From an uncultured Oscillospiraceae bacterium (GTDB taxonomy: Bacteria; Bacillota; Clostridia; Oscillospirales; Acutalibacteraceae): DNA of 64,000 nt. Both the position numbers and the translations under genes were made by a program. Positions 25,918-33,359 of the stretch are shown here, piece by piece. The notes under the pieces were generated by a model. The model saw only the letters and a program-made list of their open reading frames with translations, made no database searches and was not told the origin of the DNA. Location of the stretch: assembly GCA_900549775.1 (NCBI GenBank), contig URPR01000005.1:11212-75211 (forward strand). Direction: 5' to 3'. The first letter of the stretch is position 1. Each line of letters begins with the position of its first letter.

Positions 25918-26644
25918 GACTGTTTTAATTACTGGCGCATCTCGTGGTATCGGGAAAGCTACAGCTGAGGCATTTGCAAAAAATGGGTATCGTGTCATTA
26001 TAAATTACTTTCAATCTAAAAAAGAAGCTGAACAACTTTGCGAAGAGCTTAAAGGTATGGGGTGTGACTGCTTAACTGTACAAGCCGATGTTTCGAAAGA
26101 AGCTCAAGTAAGTGATATGATGGGAATTATAAGAAATTTTTCATCTCATATAGATGTTTTGGTCAACAATGCTGGTGTTGACTTACAGAAAATGTTAATT
26201 GATACGACACAAGATGAGTGGGACAGATTATTTGACATCAACATCAAAGGAATGTTTAACTGTTGTAGAGCGGTTTTGCCGGGAATGGTAAAAAGGAAAT
26301 ATGGTAAAATTGTGAATATTTCATCTATTCTTGGTGTAAATGGTGCATCTTGCGAAGTTGCTTATTCGGCTACTAAAGCTGCAGTTATAGGTTTTACCAA
26401 AGCTTTGGCAAAAGAAGTGGGGCCTTGCGGCATTAATGTAAATTGCGTAGCTCCTGGAGTTGTGATGACAAATATGATGAGGAAACTCGGAGAGGAAGAT
26501 CTACAATCGCTGAAAGAAGCTACGTACCTCGGCGTGATAGGTACTCCCGAAGACATAGCGGAAAGCGTTTTATTTTTAGCAAGTGATAAGTCTAAATTTA
26601 CCACAGGTCAGATTTTGAGCCCTAATGGGGGATTAGTAATATAA
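25910..26644 (+). CDS. Short-chain dehydrogenase, FabG-like
   Basis: NAD(P)-dependent SDR of 244 residues, most similar in pattern to 3-oxoacyl-ACP reductase. The Rossmann motif is TGASRGIG, the structural motif NNAG, and the catalytic Ser-Tyr-Lys set is in NISSILGVNG and YSATKAAV. VAPGVVMTNMM and the C-terminal FTTGQILSPNGG match FabG-type proteins. It is not in a fatty-acid gene cluster, so a dedicated FabG role is uncertain. It is coupled to the flavin-reductase-like gene. Element C begins 18 bp after the stop. Confidence 0.85.
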   Translation: MNKTVLITGASRGIGKATAEAFAKNGYRVIINYFQSKKEAEQLCEELKGMGCDCLTVQADVSKEAQVSDMMGIIRNFSSHIDVLVNNAGVDLQKMLIDTTQDEWDRLFDINIKGMFNCCRAVLPGMVKRKYGKIVNISSILGVNGASCEVAYSATKAAVIGFTKALAKEVGPCGINVNCVAPGVVMTNMMRKLGEEDLQSLKEATYLGVIGTPEDIAESVLFLASDKSKFTTGQILSPNGGLVI

Positions 26645-26661
26645 GTAATTGCATAAGAACG

Positions 26662-26757
26662 GGGGGCGTAGCGATTTATGGTATCATAAATCGCTACGCC
26701 CATAAAGCAATAAGCTTTATGGGCGGGACAAATATCAAAGATATTTGTCCCGCCCCC
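26662..26757. repeat. Three-hairpin cloverleaf palindromic element C (96 bp)
   Basis: A short closing stem of G and C runs (26662-26664 with 26755-26757) surrounds three abutting hairpins. These are 26665-26700 (16-bp stem, loop GTAT), 26701-26721 (8-bp stem CATAAAGC, loop AATAA) and 26722-26754 (15-bp stem, loop AAA). The junction can migrate: GGGGGCG near the 5' end also pairs with CGCCCCC at the 3' end, giving a 7-bp closing stem. It lies between the SDR gene and metK. It shares layout and size with elements A and B, not sequence. Confidence 0.88.
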
Positions 26758-26791
26758 ACAATTTAATTAGAAAACATTTTAACAACGCATA

Positions 26792-26820
26792 TTTACAAAT
26801 CTTTACAGTTGTGATAACAT
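26792..26820 (+). promoter_or_regulatory. Probable sigma-A promoter for metK
   Basis: TTTACA (26792-26797), 17-bp spacer, TAACAT (26815-26820), 54 bp before metK. No SAM riboswitch fold is recognisable in the short leader. Confidence 0.5.
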
Positions 26821-26874
26821 GTAACATAAGGTAAAAAAATATTCATTAATGTCAAACTAAAGGGAGAAAAGAAA

Positions 26875-28062
26875 ATGATAAAACATTTATTTACATCAGA
26901 GTCCGTAACGCAAGGGCACCCAGACAAGATATGTGATCAGATATCTGATGCAATACTGGATGCGATATTGGAGAAAGATGAAGATGCACATGTTGCATGC
27001 GAAACAACTGTTGCGCCTGGATTAGTGCACATTATGGGAGAAATTACGACAACGTGCTATGTGGACATAGCGAACATTGTAAGAAAAACTATTTTAGATA
27101 TTGGATACGATTCTCCGAAATATAATTTTGACGGACACACATGTAATGTTCTAATATCGATAAATTCTCAATCATCAGACATAGCTATGGGTGTAAATGA
27201 ATCTGTAGAGATGAAAAAAAATAGCAAGGATGCAAAGGACGAAATAGGTGCAGGAGACCAAGGAATGATGTTTGGATTTGCTTGCGATGAGACGCCTGAA
27301 CTTATGCCGTTACCAATATCGCTTGCACATAAGCTTACGAAGAGATTAACTTACGTAAGGAAAAACAAAATATTAAATTATTTGCGTCCGGACGGTAAAG
27401 CTCAGGTAACAGTAGAATATGAAGACGGTACACCTAAAAGAGTAGACACAATTATTCTGTCTACTCAGCATGATGAAGATGTATCAAATGAAAAATTGCG
27501 TGAAGACATTATGAATTACGTGATAAAAGAGGCTATCGATTCAAACCTCATGGACGATAAAACGAAAGTTTACATAAACCCTACCGGAAGATTCGTTATA
27601 GGCGGACCAGCGGGAGATACAGGACTTACAGGCAGAAAGATAATAGTCGATACATATGGAGGTTATTCGCGACATGGTGGTGGAGCTTTTTCCGGCAAAG
27701 ACCCAACGAAGGTGGACAGGTCTGCTGCATATATGGCAAGATATATAGCTAAAAATATTGTAGCGGCGAAATTAGCCAAAAAATGCGAAGTTCAAATAGC
27801 ATATGCTATAGGCGTAGCAAGGCCTGTGTCCGTTATGATTGATACATTCGGAACGTCTGGGTATACAAATGAAAAAATTTCAAACGCAGTGCAAGAGGTA
27901 TTTGATTTAAGACCGGCAGCAATTATTGAAAACCTTCAATTAAGACGTCCTATTTATCAAAAAGTAGCGTCTTATGGTCATATGGGCAGAGAAGAACTAG
28001 GCGTCTCTTGGGAAAAACTTGACAAAGTGGAAGCTTTAAAGAAGGCTATAAATGCTTGCTGA
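26875..28062 (+). CDS. metK: S-adenosylmethionine synthetase MetK
   Basis: Forms S-adenosylmethionine from methionine and ATP. The 395-residue protein starts with HLFTSESVTQGHPDKICDQISDAILD, holding metal and ATP site residues. It also contains GAGDQGMMFGFAC, the glycine-rich loop GGPAGDTGLTGRKIIVDTYGG, the P-loop-like GGGAFSGKDPTKVDRS, and RDL-type C-terminal helices. AAAGGGAG lies upstream of the ATG. It is monocistronic, with its own promoter and a strong terminator. Confidence 0.97.
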   Translation: MIKHLFTSESVTQGHPDKICDQISDAILDAILEKDEDAHVACETTVAPGLVHIMGEITTTCYVDIANIVRKTILDIGYDSPKYNFDGHTCNVLISINSQSSDIAMGVNESVEMKKNSKDAKDEIGAGDQGMMFGFACDETPELMPLPISLAHKLTKRLTYVRKNKILNYLRPDGKAQVTVEYEDGTPKRVDTIILSTQHDEDVSNEKLREDIMNYVIKEAIDSNLMDDKTKVYINPTGRFVIGGPAGDTGLTGRKIIVDTYGGYSRHGGGAFSGKDPTKVDRSAAYMARYIAKNIVAAKLAKKCEVQIAYAIGVARPVSVMIDTFGTSGYTNEKISNAVQEVFDLRPAAIIENLQLRRPIYQKVASYGHMGREELGVSWEKLDKVEALKKAINAC

Positions 28063-28068
28063 CAATTC

Positions 28069-28105
28069 AAAAAAGAGGTACAGTGTAGTTCTGTACCTCT
28101 TTTTT
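28069..28105. terminator. Bidirectional terminator between metK and the small-protein cluster
   Basis: A perfect 15-bp stem AAAAAAGAGGTACAG / CTGTACCTCTTTTTT with a 7-nt loop. It ends both metK and the convergent small-protein genes, whose last stop codon it touches. Confidence 0.9.
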
Positions 28106-28328
28106 ATACTTGATCTAAAGTTATGAGCGCTAAAGCTTCAGCTTTACGTCTACCGATATCTACAAATTTACCATCGACTTTTTTCAAAAATTCATCTTTT
28201 GAAAAATCATGATGAATATGTGCAATACCGCAACGTCTAAATTCATCGTCAGTATAAGTTTCCTTGTAAAAAGGGATCCAAAAGCCACCTGTTATTTTTT
28301 CTTGATCTGCTAAGTTTAATTTTTTCAT
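28104..28328 (-). CDS. Small protein with double-glycine leader (paralogue 1)
   Basis: A 74-residue protein. Residues 1-15, MKKLNLADQEKITGG, form a bacteriocin-type leader: L at -12, I at -4 and GG at -2/-1 relative to the predicted cut (position -7 is Q rather than Leu/Met). The remaining 59 residues start FWIPFYKETYTDDEF, then GIAHIHHDF and an Ala-rich end. It is homologous to the next two genes over IPFYKE..(S/T)D..F, GI.HIH..F..D.F and the C-terminal hydrophobic helix. The mature part is polar and not glycine-rich, unlike most class II bacteriocins. AAAGGAAAATTTAT precedes the ATG. Function unknown; export by a C39-peptidase ABC transporter encoded elsewhere is inferred. Confidence 0.75.
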   Translation of the reverse strand: MKKLNLADQEKITGGFWIPFYKETYTDDEFRRCGIAHIHHDFSKDEFLKKVDGKFVDIGRRKAEALALITLDQV

Positions 28329-28356
28329 ATAAATTTTCCTTTCGTTTTTAAGTAAA

Positions 28357-28611
28357 TTAGGCCCATTTTGCGTTACGCGGTTTTACTAGACCTTTACAAG
28401 ATAAACTTACCAAAGTTTCTGCTTCGTTTCTTGATAAAGCTACAGGCAAACCACTCATGTCTTCAGTGTAGAAAGTATCCGCACCAAAAGAGCGATGAAT
28501 ATGCGTAATACCATACAATAAAAATTCTTTATCAGAAAATTTTTCCTTGTAAAAAGGTATATAATATCCACCATTTACTTTAGTTAATTCAGTTGAATTT
28601 AATTTTTTCAT
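28357..28611 (-). CDS. Small protein with double-glycine leader (paralogue 2)
   Basis: An 84-residue paralogue with leader MKKLNSTELTKVNGG (L at -12, L at -7, V at -4, GG), an excellent match to the C39-peptidase leader pattern. The predicted mature part begins YYIPFYKEKFSDKEF, then GITHIHRSFGADTFY and an Ala/Glu/Leu helix, and ends with a basic tail (KPRNAKWA). AAAGGAGC precedes the ATG. Only 28 bp separate it from paralogue 1, so the two form an operon under the promoter at 28659-28687. No immunity or transport gene is adjacent. Confidence 0.78.
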   Translation of the reverse strand: MKKLNSTELTKVNGGYYIPFYKEKFSDKEFLLYGITHIHRSFGADTFYTEDMSGLPVALSRNEAETLVSLSCKGLVKPRNAKWA

Positions 28612-28658
28612 ATAAAAGCTCCTTTATTTATTTTGATGTAATTTGGAATAATAAAATT

Positions 28659-28687
28659 ATTATAACATTTTTGAGAAGGAAAATCAA
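28659..28687 (-). promoter_or_regulatory. Promoter for the paralogue 2-1 operon
   Basis: On the minus strand: TTGATT (28687-28682), 17-bp spacer, TATAAT (28664-28659), 48 bp before paralogue 2. Its -35 box lies within the T tract of the paralogue 3 terminator. Confidence 0.65.
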
Positions 28688-28720
28688 TAAAAAAATCAAA
28701 GCACTTAAGTACTTTGATTT
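28684..28720 (-). terminator. Terminator after paralogue 3
   Basis: On the minus strand, AAATCAAAG pairs with CTTTGATTT around an ACTTAAGT-like palindromic centre (28720-28693). TTTTTTTATT follows. It lies 31 bp after the paralogue 3 stop. Confidence 0.7.
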
Positions 28721-28751
28721 ATATTTTTGAATTGATAATATTTTAATTTGA

Positions 28752-29012
28752 CTATGGTGTAGGTGAATTATTAACGGGTTGAGATGATTTTTGTTGAATT
28801 TGCCCAGCTCTTACTAAATAGGTTATAACATTAGCTTCAAAAATTGAAACGAATTTTTCAGAATACGGTGAATAATAAGTATCAGGAGCAAAGAAATGTT
28901 TTTGGATTTTTATACCAGCATTTCGCATTGTTTGATCAGAATAACCAGGAACCCACGGCAAATAAAATGCACCATTAACCTTCTCTAAATTGATTGAATT
29001 TAACCTTTTCAT
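28752..29012 (-). CDS. Small protein with double-glycine-type leader (paralogue 3)
   Basis: An 86-residue paralogue. Leader MKRLNSINLEKVNGA has L at -12, L at -7, V at -4 and GA at the cut site. The rest begins FYLPWVPGYSDQTM, then GIKIQKHFFAPDTYY, FVSIFEANVITYLV and a Gln/Ser/Pro-rich tail. The shared frame of FY.P, SD, G-I, F..D.(F/Y) places it in the same family as the two genes after it, though it is more divergent. AAAAGGAG precedes the ATG. An extended -10 (TGATATAAT, minus strand, near 29079-29071) suggests its own promoter. It has its own terminator too. Confidence 0.75.
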   Translation of the reverse strand: MKRLNSINLEKVNGAFYLPWVPGYSDQTMRNAGIKIQKHFFAPDTYYSPYSEKFVSIFEANVITYLVRAGQIQQKSSQPVNNSPTP

Positions 29013-29128
29013 TTAAAAAACTCCTTTTAATAATTTTTTGGTTTTGATTGTCTTTCTCAATGACAATAATATTATATCATCCTGATTTTTTATTTGGATT
29101 AACATTCTGTGAACTATTTGTGAATTTT

Positions 29129-29833
29129 TTATGAATTTTTACTTTTTATAGAGAGTTGCTTTTCAGTACCGTTTAGTAGCCTATATATATTTTCCCGGTG
29201 CTTTATGATAATGACCAGCGAAAAAATGATGCACAGTGCAGTACTGGCAGCTATATATGTACGTGTATAAGTTTGCGTTGAGGAAAAGGAATTGTATACC
29301 TTAAGGGTTAAAAAGTTTATTATGGGGTATGAAATGGCGGCACTTATGGAAGACAGTGATATAATTTTACTAAATGAAAATACTAGAAGGAAAACAGCTA
29401 AGGCTATTACCGCTGTTCGCCAATCTACCATAAAAGCTAAAGCCAGCGAGGTTACAACAGCTTTTCCGCCTTTAAAAGAATACCAGCAAGGACATATGTG
29501 CCCCAATATGCAGCAAAAACCGGATAAAAATGTGATATACTGTAAAGTGTAAAAATCGCTTGTAAAATGAGAAAAAATAAATTTACTTACTGAAATTGCG
29601 ATTATACATTTAAAAAAGTCTCCGCACATTGTTAAAACGGCGGGTAAGACGCCAACAGAGCGCAAAACGTTCGTGAATCCGGCATTTTTACTTCCGAGGT
29701 TCCTGATATCGGTATTTTTAAACAACTTTGTGAAAATGATGGAAAAGCAAATACTTCCTAAGAAATAGCTGATCAAAGCGACAATAAAGATGTAAATCCA
29801 AAATTTACTTATAAATTCTAAAAATAAGTTCAC
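29129..29833 (-). CDS. plsY: Glycerol-3-phosphate acyltransferase PlsY
   Basis: Membrane acyltransferase using acyl-phosphate to acylate glycerol-3-phosphate, the first step of phospholipid synthesis. The 234-residue protein has several hydrophobic spans. Typical motifs are ISYFLGSICFSII, the NLGSKNAGFTNVLR loop, GDFFKC, GHICPCWYSFKGGKAVVTSLA, and a C-terminal IIIKHRENIYRLLNGTE. It starts with GTG behind GGAGG, 17 bp downstream of der, the common Firmicute pairing. Slightly longer than the family average because of an extended C-terminus. Confidence 0.93.
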   Translation of the reverse strand: MNLFLEFISKFWIYIFIVALISYFLGSICFSIIFTKLFKNTDIRNLGSKNAGFTNVLRSVGVLPAVLTMCGDFFKCIIAISVSKFIFSHFTSDFYTLQYITFLSGFCCILGHICPCWYSFKGGKAVVTSLALAFMVDWRTAVIALAVFLLVFSFSKIISLSSISAAISYPIINFLTLKVYNSFSSTQTYTRTYIAASTALCIIFSLVIIIKHRENIYRLLNGTEKQLSIKSKNS

Positions 29834-29850
29834 GGTATCCTCCTTGGTAA

Positions 29851-31185
29851 TTAAGCTTTATCGTTTGATTTTGTTCGTTCTCTGATTATAAAATGTACCG
29901 GTGTGCCTTCAAGTCCGAAAGATTCACGAATTCGGTTCTCAATATACCTTTGATAAGAAAAATGAAATAACTTAGCTGAGTTTACGAAAAAGACGAATGT
30001 AGGTGGTCTTACAGACACTTGAGTCATGTAGAATATTTTTAGGCGCTTGCCTTTATCTGTGGGCGGCTGCACTCGAATAATAGCATCGGATAACAGCTCG
30101 TTTAATACACCGGTGGATATGCGCATGGCATTTGAATTTGATACTTTTTGAATTAAGCTGAAAAGTTGGTCTATTCTTTGTCCTGTCTTTGCTGAAATAA
30201 ATATGATGGGGACGTATGACATGAACCCAAAATCGTTTTTGAGTTTCTTTTTATACTCTTGCAAAGTTTTATCATTCTTTTCTATAGCATCCCATTTGTT
30301 TACAGCTATAATGCACCCTTTTCCAGCTTCGTGAGCTAAACCTGCCACTTTAGAATCTTGTTCAGTGAATCCTTCGGTAGCGTCTATCATTATTATACAA
30401 ACATCACAGCGTTCTATGGCCATCTTGGCTCTAAGTACGCTGTATTTTTCAATATTATCGTATACTTTGTTTTTCCTGCGTATACCGGCTGTATCTATAA
30501 AATTAAAATTGCCAAATTGATTTTTTATAAAAGAATCTATGGAATCTCTGGTGGTGCCTGCTATGTTTGAAACGATAGAACGATTTTCACCTGAAATTTT
30601 ATTTATAAGTGAAGACTTACCTACGTTTGGCTTTCCAATGATAGCCACATTGATAAAAGAACTGTCTTCTTGTTCTTCTTTTTGTTCGGGAAGATATTTA
30701 AATATTTCGTCCAATAAATCTCCTGTGCCGTGACCATGGACGGAAGATACCTTTATAGGATCTCCGAGACCAAGATTATAAAATTCGTAAAAATCTGTAT
30801 CGTCGCTGCCTACGGTGTCGCATTTGTTTACGCAAACTATAACGGGACACCCGCTTTTCTGCAGCATAGATGCTACTTCCATATCTGCAGAAACGAGACC
30901 GATTTTTATGTCGGTTACAAAGACAATAACGTCAGCAGAATCAATAGCGAGCTCTGCTTGAGCTCTCATTTGAGAAAGTATAATATCCTTAGAGTACGGT
31001 TCAATTCCGCCTGTATCTATTAAGGAAAAAGTGCGGTTTCTCCACTCGCATTCTCCATATATTCGATCTCTTGTAACGCCGGGCGTGTCATCCACTATAG
31101 AGGTACGACTGCCGGTTAGTTTATTAAATAAAGTTGATTTCCCGACATTTGGTCTGCCGACAATAGCAACAATGGGTTTAGACAT
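29851..31185 (-). CDS. der: Ribosome-associated GTPase Der (EngA)
   Basis: Double GTPase needed for 50S subunit assembly. The 444-residue protein has two G domains in tandem: GRPNVGKSTLFN at the start with DTPGVTRDR, DTGGI and NKCD, and GKPNVGKSSLI near 182 with AGTTRDSID, DTAGIRRK and NKWD. A C-terminal KH-like domain follows (PPTFVFFVNSAKLFHFSYQRYIENRIRE). The start ATG follows GGAGATAAAG. It is the first gene of the der-plsY operon. Confidence 0.96.
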   Translation of the reverse strand: MSKPIVAIVGRPNVGKSTLFNKLTGSRTSIVDDTPGVTRDRIYGECEWRNRTFSLIDTGGIEPYSKDIILSQMRAQAELAIDSADVIVFVTDIKIGLVSADMEVASMLQKSGCPVIVCVNKCDTVGSDDTDFYEFYNLGLGDPIKVSSVHGHGTGDLLDEIFKYLPEQKEEQEDSSFINVAIIGKPNVGKSSLINKISGENRSIVSNIAGTTRDSIDSFIKNQFGNFNFIDTAGIRRKNKVYDNIEKYSVLRAKMAIERCDVCIIMIDATEGFTEQDSKVAGLAHEAGKGCIIAVNKWDAIEKNDKTLQEYKKKLKNDFGFMSYVPIIFISAKTGQRIDQLFSLIQKVSNSNAMRISTGVLNELLSDAIIRVQPPTDKGKRLKIFYMTQVSVRPPTFVFFVNSAKLFHFSYQRYIENRIRESFGLEGTPVHFIIRERTKSNDKA

Positions 31186-31377
31186 GGCTTTATCTCCTTT
31201 TCGTTTTTAAGCTCATAGCATAACCAATATGATAACATTATTTGCATGGCGAGGCAAGGACAAAGTGCATGATTTTATTGCTTAAATATGTAAAATATAA
31301 AACTTGGATACGAATGCACAAAACAAATGGAAGTTTTAGTGCAAAAGGGAGAAATTTTTATTATTTTTAGAGAGTCA
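31186..31377. other. Intergenic region with no recognised feature
   Basis: AT-rich spacer between divergent der and the S10 operon. I see no open frame with a credible ribosome site and no clear hairpin. Confidence 0.5.
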
Positions 31378-31407
31378 TTGCTAAAAGGGACGTAAATATG
31401 GTATTAT
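31378..31407 (+). promoter_or_regulatory. Probable promoter of the S10-spc-alpha operon
   Basis: TTGCTA (31378-31383), 18-bp spacer, TATTAT (31402-31407). It is the best sigma-A match in the 475 bp before rpsJ. Confidence 0.55.
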
Positions 31408-31409
31408 TA

Positions 31410-31663
31410 TAGAGCGTGACTGCGACAGATATGCGAAGAAGCGGGAGGTTGCGGTTGTAGTATTACAATCGGTTTTTCCGTGGAGTATGTCCGATTTTAA
31501 ACCGGGCGATGATAAAAAAGCAAAACGCTTTTGAGCGCTTTTATTTTGGGTCCGGAATTCTGCTTGGCAGAATTTACGGTCTTTTATTTAATAGGTCACG
31601 AAACACCCGGAAAGGGTGCAGAGTAAAAGCACGCCCGCCAACTACAAGAAGGAGGCGATTTTA
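31410..31663 (+). promoter_or_regulatory. Long structured leader of the S10 operon
   Basis: About 250 nt of untranslated leader between the promoter and rpsJ. It contains several short hairpins: TTGTA/TACAA near 31460-31476, an AAAGC/GCTTT region near 31517-31535, and a perfect stem AATTCTGC / GCAGAATT (31556-31574). This last stem extends outward through CCG/CGG and is followed by TCTTTTATTT, so it looks like an intrinsic terminator or attenuator. CACCC-GGAAA-GGGTG follows near 31602-31619. Ribosomal-protein autoregulation is inferred, and I cannot assign it to a known leader family. Confidence 0.5.
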
Positions 31664-31975
31664 GTGGCAGTCAAGGAAAAGATTAGGATAAGACTTAAGG
31701 GTTATGACCATCAGTTGGTGGACCAATCTGCGCTTAGAATAGTGGAAACTGCTAAACGCACAGGGGCAAAGGTTTCAGGGCCGGTGCCGCTACCTACTGA
31801 AAAGCAAGTTGTTACGATACTTCGTGCTGTTCATAAGTACAAAGATAGCCGTGAACAATTTGAAACAAGAACCCACAAAAGACTTATCGATGTCTTGAAG
31901 CCGTCAAATAAGACCGTAGAGGCACTTATGGCGCTGGAGCTCCCTGCTGGAGTTGACATAGAGATCAAACTTTAA
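31664..31975 (+). CDS. rpsJ: 30S ribosomal protein S10
   Basis: Head-domain protein of the 30S subunit, also a Nus-factor partner (NusE). Start GTG 31664 with AAGGAGG 8 bp upstream gives 103 residues, the standard length. The upstream in-frame ATG lies before the ribosome site. Motifs: EKIRIRLKGYDHQLVD, GPVPLPTEK, ETRTHKRLIDV and PAGVDIEIKL at the end. First gene of the superoperon. Confidence 0.97.
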   Translation: MAVKEKIRIRLKGYDHQLVDQSALRIVETAKRTGAKVSGPVPLPTEKQVVTILRAVHKYKDSREQFETRTHKRLIDVLKPSNKTVEALMALELPAGVDIEIKL

Positions 31976-32041
31976 GTCAATAATTGGCAGACGGGGTCAA
32001 GTTGAAGAGATTCAACCAATAACTACCTAGGAGGGAAATGT

Positions 32042-32719
32042 ATGCAAAAAGCAATAGTCGGAAAGAAAATTGGGATGACTCAAATTTTCGACGAAAAGGG
32101 CAATGTAATTCCTGTTACAGTTGTTGAAGCAGGTCCATGCGTTGTTTCACAAAAGAAAACCATAGAAAATGATGGTTACAATTCAATTCAAATGGGATTT
32201 GGCGACATAAAACTTAAATTTAAAAAGGGTACGAGATCTAGCAAATTTGATGAAAAGCCTAGCAATGTAACTTTACCTATGCAAGGGCATTTCGCAAAAG
32301 CTGATGTAGCGCCGAAGAAAGTTTTACGTGAGTTCCGTTTCGACAATATCGATCAATATAATGTTGGGGATATTATTAAGGCGGATGTGTTTACAGAAGG
32401 AGATAAGATCGACGTAACGGGTACCAGCAAAGGTAAAGGGTACCAGGGTGTTATTAAACGCTGGAATGCACACAGATTAAAGGAAACTCATGGTTCAGGT
32501 CCGGTTGTACGTCATGCAGGTTCCAATGGTGCTTGTTCAGACCCATCAAGAGTGTTTAAGGGCAAAAAGTTACCGGGACATATGGGTGCAGAAAGAATCA
32601 CAGTGCAGAATTTACAAGTAGTAAAAGTAGATAGTGAAAATAACTTGATTGCTATAAAAGGAGCTATACCAGGTCCAAATGGCGGAACAGTTATAATTCG
32701 TGAGAGCGTAAAGGCTTAA
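32042..32719 (+). CDS. rplC: 50S ribosomal protein L3
   Basis: Early 50S assembly protein near the peptidyl-transferase centre. The 225-residue sequence begins KAIVGKKIGMTQIFDEKGN and contains GTSKGKGYQGVIKRW, HGSGPVVRHAGS and GHMGAERITVQNL. GGAGGGAAATGT precedes the ATG. It is about 15 residues longer than typical Firmicute L3 because of small insertions in the N-terminal half. Confidence 0.97.
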   Translation: MQKAIVGKKIGMTQIFDEKGNVIPVTVVEAGPCVVSQKKTIENDGYNSIQMGFGDIKLKFKKGTRSSKFDEKPSNVTLPMQGHFAKADVAPKKVLREFRFDNIDQYNVGDIIKADVFTEGDKIDVTGTSKGKGYQGVIKRWNAHRLKETHGSGPVVRHAGSNGACSDPSRVFKGKKLPGHMGAERITVQNLQVVKVDSENNLIAIKGAIPGPNGGTVIIRESVKA

Positions 32720-32735
32720 GGAAGGAGGAAGAAGT

Positions 32736-33359
32736 ATGCCAAATGTACAAGTGCTGAATATGGCAGGACAAAAAGTTGGCGAGATGAGTTTAAACGACAA
32801 TGTATTCGGCGTAAAACCCAACAAGACTGTTATGCATGAAATGGTTGTAAATTATCTTGCAAATCAACGCCAAGGCACACAATCTGCATTGACGAGAGCA
32901 GAAGTTTCAGGCGGTGGTAAAAAACCATGGAGGCAAAAAGGAACAGGTCATGCAAGACAAGGCTCGATTCGTTCGCCACAATGGAGACATGGTGGTGTAG
33001 TGTTTGCTCCGAAGCCTAGAGATTACGGTTTTGATGTAAATAAAAAAGAAAGACGTCTTGCTATGAAGTCAGCCCTTTCGAGCAAAGTTTTAGACAGCAA
33101 TATGATAGTTCTAGACAAGATAGCTGTAGATGACTTTAAGACTAAGAAAGTAGTAGAAATGCTAAAAGCTATAGGGGCGGGCAAAAAAGTTCTATTAGTT
33201 CTTCCGGAAAAAGATGAGAAAGTGATAAATTCGGCTAGAAACATAGAAGGTGTTAAAACCGCTGGTGTAAATACATTGAATGTTTACGACATATTAAATT
33301 GCACAAGCCTTGTAGTAGCACAAGAAGCAGTAAATAAAATCGAGGAGGTGTATGCTTAA
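32736..33359 (+). CDS. rplD: 50S ribosomal protein L4
   Basis: 50S protein lining the exit tunnel; in some bacteria it also represses its own operon. The 207-residue protein shows VHEMVVNYLANQRQGT-type sequence, the loop GGGKKPWRQKGTGHARQGS and RSPQWRHGGVVFAPKPRDY. AAGGAGGAAGAAGT precedes the ATG. Its stop overlaps the rplW start by one base (TAATG). Confidence 0.97.
   Translation: MPNVQVLNMAGQKVGEMSLNDNVFGVKPNKTVMHEMVVNYLANQRQGTQSALTRAEVSGGGKKPWRQKGTGHARQGSIRSPQWRHGGVVFAPKPRDYGFDVNKKERRLAMKSALSSKVLDSNMIVLDKIAVDDFKTKKVVEMLKAIGAGKKVLLVLPEKDEKVINSARNIEGVKTAGVNTLNVYDILNCTSLVVAQEAVNKIEEVYA

Noticed and set aside
26758..26874. SAM riboswitch before metK
   Set aside because: After element C only about 115 nt remain, with a promoter in the middle. 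No four-helix SAM-I fold or terminator precedes the gene.
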